Below the pieces are notes generated by a model. It was not told the DNA's origin and ran no database searches. It saw only the letters and a program-made list of their open reading frames with translations. From Papaver somniferum (taxonomy: Eukaryota > Streptophyta > Magnoliopsida > Ranunculales > Papaveraceae), in the NCBI RefSeq assembly GCF_003573695.1, contig NC_039362.1, forward strand, positions 199,427,136 through 199,491,135: 64,000 nucleotides of DNA, written 5' to 3'. Below, in pieces: positions 57,901 through 64,000 of the stretch. A program made the position numbers and the translations under genes. Every line of letters begins with the position of its first letter. Within the stretch, counting starts at the first letter, position 1.

Positions 57901-58675
57901 ACCGAATATACAGGCCAGGAAAACTAGAGGATACTGAACTCCAATGACGCATATTCGGTAGGACATGATCCATCTAATTTTCCGAATGTTTGTTATTCGG
58001 TGGCTAGGTACTCAGTTATATTTCCGATTATATATAATCGGAAATTTGTTTGGAAATTACTACCGAATATACACAATCTATTTACTAAAACTTGGTTTCT
58101 TATGTATATAGGCATGGTTCTATGACCACTTCCCTATCCTGAAGTTGGCCGGAGAAAACCCGGGGTGGTGCAAAGGTACTCCTAGAGGAACAAAGTATAT
58201 ATTTGAAGACAACCATTCTAGGACAAATGAGCAGCAGTTGATTCTCATGAGGGAGATTTTGGACCAATTGAAGGCCTCGGACGTATGCTTTGATCCATAC
58301 AAGGAAGATCGAGTCAGTGGGCATATAAATGTTCGGTCAGACTTGTCCCTTTATTTTGGACCATTGTGGCACCCCACATGATATGTGATGTATAACCCCT
58401 CTAGGGTGATGCGACAACACGGGTATATACAACATCAACCTCTGGAGAAAATGGGGGATTACTACAAATTGGAGTTGGAGTTGTGTTCTTCTAGTGGTGA
58501 CAATCTCACGATTGTTCACACAGGCCCACCTACTGTTCTTGATAACTGGGATAAGAGGAATGACTTCATTATTGACACTGGTAGACGAACCACCCGAGGT
58601 GATGAAAATTTTCCATACTATATGAGTTGGTATAACAAGGTTAGACAGCCCATATTCGGACGTTTTGGTAACTAA
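54985..58675 (+). pseudogene. plant mobile domain (PMD/MAIN-like) gene, two in-frame stops
   Basis: Exons 54985-55187, 55966-56407, 56496-57215 and 58112-58675 (642 codons). All junctions are GT-AG and in frame (GTAAGA and GTAATA donors). Exon 1 is basic (MDKRNETHRPRTKNVARG). Exon 2 is Gln/Ser-rich with SVEQQ/SIEQA repeats, then a Lys-rich part and HLKKKGIPTGTILGLP. Exon 3 holds the plant mobile domain: VERMYPETDTFHMPFGEMTI, DDVVQILNLPDQG, DYSWGTACLAFLMEELRKAS. Exon 4 has AWFYDHFPIL and PSRVMRQHGYIQ. PMD proteins occur in transposons and in the host MAIN/MAIL1 family (genome stability, silencing). TGA codons at 56556-56558 and 58379-58381 interrupt otherwise clean frames. An ATG at 54880 is also in frame. 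Confidence 0.7.
57294..58080. repeat. 163 bp tandem array, five units, in intron 3 of the PMD gene
   Basis: GACGCATATTCGGTAGG starts at 57294, 57457, 57620, 57783 and 57946: a constant 163 bp period. Each unit has TTTTCCGAATGTT, GTTATTCGGTGGCTAGG, and the hairpin-like CCGATTATATATAATCGG. Inner units are almost identical. Confidence 0.95.
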
Positions 58676-59829
58676 TTTAACTTCCGATTATTTCAAAGAC
58701 AAAATTTGAAAAGTATAAGTTTTTCCAAATTCTGATTTTTGGGCCATCGTACATTCGGAACTTTACATAAATATTATCCTCCGGATATTACAAGTTCAAA
58801 ACAAACCACGCCATGGCTCCAGGTAGTTCCAAGGGCCAATATTGAAGGTTAGACAGCCCATATTCAGACGTTTTGGTAACTAATTTAACTTCTGATTATT
58901 TCAAAGACAAAATTTGAAAAGTATAAGTTTTTCCAAATTCTGATTTTTGGGCCATCGTACATTCGGAACTTTACAAAAATATTATCCTCCGAATATTACA
59001 AGTTCAAAACAAACCACGCCATGGCTCCAGGGGGTTCCAAGGGCCAATATTGAAGGTTAGACAACCCATATTCGGACGTTTTGGTAACTAATTTAACTTC
59101 CGATTATTTCAAAGACAAAATTTGAAAAGTATAAGTTTTTCCAAATTCTGATTTTTGGGCCATCGTACATTCGGAACTTTACAAAAATATTATCCTCCGA
59201 ATATTACAAGTTCAAAACAAACCACGCCATGGCTCCAGGGGGTTCCAAGGGCCAATATTGAAGGTTAGACAACCCATATTCGGACGTTTTGGTAACTAAT
59301 TTAACTTCCGATTATTTCAAAGACAAAATTTGAAAAGTATAAGTTTTTCCAAATTCTGATTTTTGGGCCATCGTACATTCGGAACTTTACAAAAATATTA
59401 TCCTCCGAATATTACAAGTTCAAAACAAACCACGCCATGGCTCCAAGTGGTTCCAAGGGCCAATATTGAAGGTTAGACAGCCCATATTCGGACGTTTTGG
59501 TAACTAATTTAACTTCCGATTATTTCAAAGACAAAATTTGAAAAGTATAAGTTTTTCCAAATTCTGATTTTTGGGCCATCGTACATTCGGAACTTTACAA
59601 AAATATTATCCTCCGAATATTACTTCAAAACAAACCACGCCATGGCTCCAGGTGGTTCCAAGGGCCAATATTGAAGGTTAGACATCCCATATTCGGACGT
59701 TTTGGTAACTAATTTAACTTCCGATTATTTCAAAGACAAAATTTGAAGAGTATAAGTTTTTCCAAATTCTGATTTTTGGGTCATCGTGCATTCGGAACTT
59801 TACAAAAATATTATCCTCCGAATATTACA
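58639..59829. repeat. 208 bp tandem array, six units, overlapping the PMD 3' end
   Basis: GGTTAGACA starts at 58639, 58847, 59055, 59263, 59471 and 59676 (periods 208, 208, 208, 208, 205). The first 37 bp of unit 1 are the end of the PMD coding exon (KVRQPIFGRFGN and stop), so each later unit carries a copy of that coding tail. The last unit is cut short at about 59829. Confidence 0.95.
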
Positions 59830-60000
59830 ATCGGTAGGTTGTTTAACAAAATAATCTACCGATTTCGTATAATCGGCTAGTTTTTATATTAATAATACTC
59901 CGATTACATCCATTACATAAAGTTCAAACGGCCTTAACCTTACAATTTCGTCAAAAGCACCTAAATCCATACTCCTAATTGACCATAAAAGTATTAAAAC

Positions 60001-60465
60001 AGATCATAACTTCCAGTGACCATAGAACTTGTCCCTCTTGATTTTGTAGCATCCTTCATGTTCAAATCGTTTCCCGTAGAGGTCCACATACCGGCGATCC
60101 GCAAGATTTCTATGAAATTACGAATGAGTAACAAGTTAGTACTAACTTTTGTTAATGTGAGTTGGAGTTACAGAGATACTTACTCGTTTTTCATACGTCC
60201 ACCAAGGAAAAGCGTTCCTAACAAACCGTTCCTCATCTTCAAGTTTGTCAATCTCCTTATAGAGCGGATTCTTTCTCATCTTAATGTCATTGGATGATCT
60301 TCGAATTCGATTACCATCTAAGGCCTCAAATACCATTAAGATACGGTTCCATATCTGCTCTTCGGATTCCGATTTGTGGAGCTTGTGAACACGATCATGA
60401 GCAGTTACCACAACCCACGCTCTATAAATAGCACAATCTTCTTCTTCGGCAAAAGAAATATCCAT
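60001..60465 (-). CDS. Myb/SANT-like DNA-binding protein gene of the composite unit
   Basis: The minus-strand start at 60465 (MDISFAEEED) is preferred; an upstream Met at 60543 is in frame. The pattern EEEDCAIYRAWVVVTAHDRV, QIWNRILMVFEAL and RSSNDIKMRKNPLYKEIDKL is that of plant trihelix/Myb-like proteins annotated as GST-T3-like or found beside Harbinger transposases. The first exon ends near 60180, either at ACGTATGA or at CGAGTAAGT. Only the first choice keeps the second exon (60008-60118, RYVDLYGKRFEHEGCYKIKR) open. It converges with the PMD gene. It may be a partner DNA-binding protein of the element; the splice choice is uncertain. Confidence 0.5.
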
Positions 60466-60549
60466 GTTTTTTGTTATGAAAATTAAAACTGAAGAGAGGA
60501 AAGAGTTTGGTGCAATTGGGGTGATAGATATGATTTTCTTCATATAGGT

Positions 60550-61112
60550 TTAGGGTCCAACGGCTCTTTTTGTTTTTCCCAAAAACTCCAACGGCTAATT
60601 TGACGAAAGTTGAATGTGGAGAAACCAATAATCGATAGGTATTGTATTTAGCATATCTACCGATTATGGTAGCTTTCAAAATTTGAATTTGGAGCAACTT
60701 ATAATCGGTAGGTTTTGTAATATATTTAACTCCCGATTAACGCTGCATCCAAAACACGAACCAAGTGGTTATGGCTGGCTGTGTACACTCAAAACATATG
60801 GAATATGGCAAGGGTTCGATCTGTGGCTCCTTATAATCGGTAGGTTGTTAAGTTGTATTCCCTTCCGATTATAGCATCCTTCACCTTCTTCTCTATAACT
60901 CTAACAACTCAAAAATGAAAAAGAAATGGAAAAAATGAAACACAAATCATTCTAATACTGCACCGACTACAATCGGAAGTCTGAGAAATATTTTGGCTTC
61001 CGATTGCAATCGGAGGATAACAATGTTATCATATCCTCCGAATATATAAGGATAATTTCGCCATTACGAATTACGCGAGATAAGGGTTGGCTACATTTTT
61101 CCTTTGGACGAC
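60550..61112. other. right noncoding flank of the composite unit
   Basis: AATCGGTAGG, CCGATTATGG, AATCGGAAG and CCGATTGCAATCGG (a short palindrome at about 61000) recur. No gene. Confidence 0.6.
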
Positions 61113-63234
61113 TGATGAGTGCCAAATAATGTATATATTTATCCCTTTTTGTTGGCATTTAACTCATCTTTTATGCATTAATTCTACATTTTATCCCATA
61201 TTTTGTATTTGCATTGTTTTCAAGAATAAATATTTTTATTAATTAATTTTGCATTTTTAGGTAATAAATAAAGTCTGGATGACTTGCGGAGCAAAAAGAG
61301 CAGAGAAGTAGTGAAAAGCCGGGAGAAATCACGCAAGGAAGCCGCGAAGAATGGTGCGCACAACCTCATTTTCTACACACAAAAACGCCTCCGTTCTCAG
61401 CCATCAGATCAGTTCTCAGAAGCATCCGATGGTCGCTCCTTCATAGAGCATCAAAATCTGAAGTCTCTGCCAAACACCACAGCGCTGAAATTCCAAGCCT
61501 TCAGATTAGATGGTAGTTGAATCCAACGGTTGCTCCCTTGCTGTTCATCAAAGTTTGATATCTCCGCCTTACACTACAGTACCTAACTCCATCAAGTACC
61601 GTTCGTTTCGTTGTATCCATTCATCCGACGGTCTCTCCTCGCTTGCCTCCGCATCACCGTCCGATCTACCTACCAGCTCCACATCTCACGGCTTAGTCTT
61701 GCTGAACATCAAAAATCGATGAATCCGCCACACACTGGAGCACCAAACCCTATACCAGCTACCCAAACGCACCCTTCTCCCAAACCATCGACTTCACCTC
61801 CCCCATTCCTCTCTGCAACTTCACCACCTTCTTCAACAGAACCGTACCACCACCTTCTTCACCTCCACTGCCACCACCACACCTCCACCATCATCACCCC
61901 TATCTTTCTCCATCATTACCCCCTTGTTCTAGCCTCCTATTATATAGTTTTCTCCCCTAATTTCTCTCTAAAAACCTAGGGAAGAAATCAATAAAATAGG
62001 ACGAGTTGGAAAGATGCAATTGAAGCATGGGACGGAGCAGGTGAACAAGGAAAATAATGGGTCGACGATTGAAGTGTCAAATCACATGTTTGGTGAGTAA
62101 AATTCGAAACCCTAATTTCAACTGTCCAAATTAGTTTTTTGGGGATTTTTATAGAAAACCCTAATTTCTGTTAGGGAAAGCAGGAGGAAGAGAAGATAAA
62201 ACATGGGTTCAAATTGTACTATCAAATTAGGTAGAATCAAATACCTAATTTCTGTGTTGTTGGATTTTGGGGATTTGGGTGAAGAACCCTAATTTTGTAT
62301 TTTGAGGAAATGGGGTCTGTGGGTATAAATAGCCCTGTGGGTGTGATGTAAAAACTTTATGCCTGGATTAGCCAGTGTGTCCAGAACCAAGTTCTGTTAA
62401 TGATCATTTTTGTGTTGTTCATGTTGTGTTCATGTTTAATGTAATATCCTGTTGTGTTCTGTGTGTGATTTTTGTTCCTGTGATGTTTTGTATCCATCTG
62501 TCATGTTATGTTTGTGTTAATTAGCATGTTTGTAATGTCTCTTCACATGATCTTGTAATTTCCTGTTTAAATCTCAGAGAAGCCAACTGAACCATGATGG
62601 TTAGCTATTAGGATGGTTTTTGTTGAACTCAAAATAGCTTAGGCTAGTTAGATTCCTAAAAGCCCGACTGATTTGTGATTAGTGGTGCTGTAAGAAGACC
62701 ACTAATGCTAGGGGTCAGTGGTGGCTCTAAGGAGTTAATCAGCTACATTAGTTAGTAAGCCACTGCCTAGTTAGTCTGTGATTGGTTGTGCCTTAAACAG
62801 ACAGCCAATACTAGGGGTTAGCTAAGGCTGTAAGGTTAGTTAACTAGACATATGACAAAAACTTAACCTAGGTGAACTAGCTAGGTGAAGGGAATTCTCA
62901 TCCATCTCCTTACACTTCCCATCCACAATTTCTTTCCCATGTTTTGTTTTGGTTAAGTTTTTCTTATTCTTTGCCACTGTCTTTGGCTCACTGCCACTGA
63001 TTTTTTTATTTGTTTCTTTGGTTCTTTAATTCACTGCCTTAGGCTTACTGCCTTTGTTTAACTTCCACTGTCACTATCTCACTGCACTTAGTTACTTGTT
63101 TAGATAACTCTAGCTTAGAAAACAACAATAGCTCCCTCCAAGTCCCTGTGGACAAACCTTTTCTTCCCATCACTAGCTACAACTGATCCTGTGCACTTGC
63201 AGGTCAATTTGTAGGTTCTTTCAAAACCCCACCA
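61113..63234 (+). repeat. Athila-like LTR, diverged subfamily (2122 bp)
   Basis: The first about 150 bp match 23252-23470, and CAGTGTGTCCAGAAC and the end (cccacca before the primer site) are also shared. The middle differs and is shorter. TATA box GTATAAATAG at about 62322. Confidence 0.88.
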
Positions 63235-63240
63235 AGTTTT

Positions 63241-63257
63241 TGGCGCCGCTGCCGGGG
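63241..63257 (+). other. primer-binding site, Asp-tRNA type
   Basis: TGGCGCCGCTGCCGGGG, identical to the site at 19472. Confidence 0.88.
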
Positions 63258-63329
63258 ACTCGGTTAGCGGCGCTGTTGTTGTTTTTTTTGAATTTTGATT
63301 TTTTTTGTGTTCTACCTTTGTTTGCTGTT

Positions 63330-63760
63330 CTCTGCATTTGTTTGCTGGTGCAGGTCTTGTTGCTGGCTATCCTTTGCTAGCTAGCTAGCTAACTGTTGCC
63401 TGTTGCTGCTAGACCTTTCTTAACCTTGCTGCTGAGCTTGCCAAGCTGCTGGATTGTAAGAACTTGACCCTTGTTGCTGCTGCCCTGCCTGCAAGCCCTG
63501 AACTGAACCACCTGCTGCTGCTGGTGCTCTTGTGCTGCTGTGGTGCTCCTGCTGGTGCCAGGCCAAGAATCCTATGAGCTGCTGCACCTGTTGCTGAACC
63601 AAAGCTGCTGCACCTGGTGCCAGGCCAACTGACCCTGTGCACTTGCAGCTTTGCTGAACCAAAGCTGCAGCCTGAAACCCAAAGCCTGCTGCTGACCTGT
63701 TGTTGTTTGAACCTGAACTGGTGATCCTGCTGCCACTGAAGCTGCTGCAGCTGGTGTAGA
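63330..63760. repeat. CTG-rich degenerate trinucleotide region
   Basis: Dense CTG/TGC/GCTGCTG words in the element leader. They open artificial frames on the minus strand (Gln/Ser/Ala-rich). No evidence of a gene. Confidence 0.7.
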
Positions 63761-64000
63761 ATAAAGCCCAACTGGGCTGTAAGCTGCAGAAGGTGAAGAA
63801 AGTGAACCAAAGCCCAACTGGGCCTCAGAAAAGCCAAAGCTTAGGATGATCCAAAGCCCAACTGGGCTTTTGCAACCAAACTGAACAGCTGGGCTGTGCT
63901 TCAAAGGTAAGCCTAAACCCATTAAGAGAACCCAACCTGTGGGCTTCCATTTTTAATTTGTGGGCTTGTAATAAATTTTGTTTTTCCTTATTTTTTTTTT

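Larger units (their letters stand above)
54690..61112 (+). mobile_element. composite DNA-transposon-like unit with plant-mobile-domain gene
   Basis: Left part TTAGGGGCACCCGAAAGGA..TTAGGGGCCA, TTAAGGGGTACCC and AAATGCCCTT; right part (minus strand) AAAATGTAGCCAACCCTTA and GGCGAAATTATCC, an imperfect inverted arrangement like the ends of the element at 47081. Between them are a plus-strand mobile-domain gene, a 208 bp array and a minus-strand Myb-like gene. ATTCGG/CCGAAT and CCGATT/AATCGG words pervade all introns and spacers. The exact left terminus and target duplication were not found, and the right terminus is cut by an Athila-like LTR. No DDE transposase seen. Confidence 0.55.
61113..64000 (+). 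mobile_element. second Athila-like element, 5' portion
   Basis: LTR 61113-63234, primer site 63241-63257, then leader sequence to the window end. It shares GTGGGCTT and AGCCCAACTGGGC words with the element at 17.5-25.9 kb. It interrupts the composite unit. Coding region not reached. Confidence 0.85.

Noticed and set aside
63409..63922. Overlapping minus-strand frames rich in Gln, Ser and Ala
   Set aside because: Product of CTG-rich leader sequence of an LTR element; no domain.
1..64000. CRISPR-like arrays or bacterial operons
   Set aside because: Direct repeats seen are LTRs, satellites or duplications; gene structure with introns is eukaryotic.

Overview
The window looks like transposon-rich nuclear DNA of a eudicot plant. 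It is AT-rich, has GT-AG introns, carries two plant-type protein genes and holds at least five layers of retrotransposons. The 2 kb copia-type LTR at 9.4 kb reminds me of sequence I associate with poppy (Papaver), but that is memory and low confidence.

Layout. 1-7459: right-hand part of a Ty3/gypsy element of the Tat/Ogre kind (gag and protease on +, a multi-exon antisense gene on -, no reverse transcriptase). 7457-7855: a 400 bp block repeated at 45999-46397. 9395-26259: a non-autonomous copia-type element (2022 bp LTR, Met-tRNA primer site, gag remnants only) whose 3' LTR is split by a second, Athila-like gypsy block (17521-25858) carrying one intact 526-codon frame of unknown function. 26.5-32 kb: small DNA transposons, including a hAT-like element nested in another, a Harbinger-like element and a Stowaway-like MITE.

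32124-38118 is an 11-exon gene for a BMS1-like ribosome-biogenesis GTPase that lacks the usual acidic middle of the family. 40092-42062 (minus) is a single-exon coding region, with an intron in its 5' UTR, for an unusual chimera: two copies of a coiled-coil module followed by a degenerate proteasome beta5-like domain with Ser in place of the catalytic Thr. Its promoter region (43.0 kb) has several decayed, orphan look-alikes between 44.3 and 54.5 kb. That zone also holds a 5'-truncated LINE with target-site duplication, a MULE- or hAT-like element, and a complete but inactivated Ty1/copia Tork element (48609-53838).

54.7-61.1 kb is a composite transposon-like unit. It has a plant-mobile-domain gene broken by two in-frame TGA codons, a convergent Myb/SANT-like gene, and two tandem arrays (163 bp x5 in an intron, 208 bp x6 at the gene's 3' end). 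Its noncoding DNA is saturated with the words ATTCGG/CCGAAT and CCGATT/AATCGG. An Athila-like LTR (61113-63234) cuts its right end, and that element runs off the window.

Only the BMS1-like gene and the proteasome-like chimera look like host genes. The best candidates for something new are the chimera, the plant-mobile-domain unit, and the 526-codon retroelement frame. No RNA genes or CRISPR arrays were seen.
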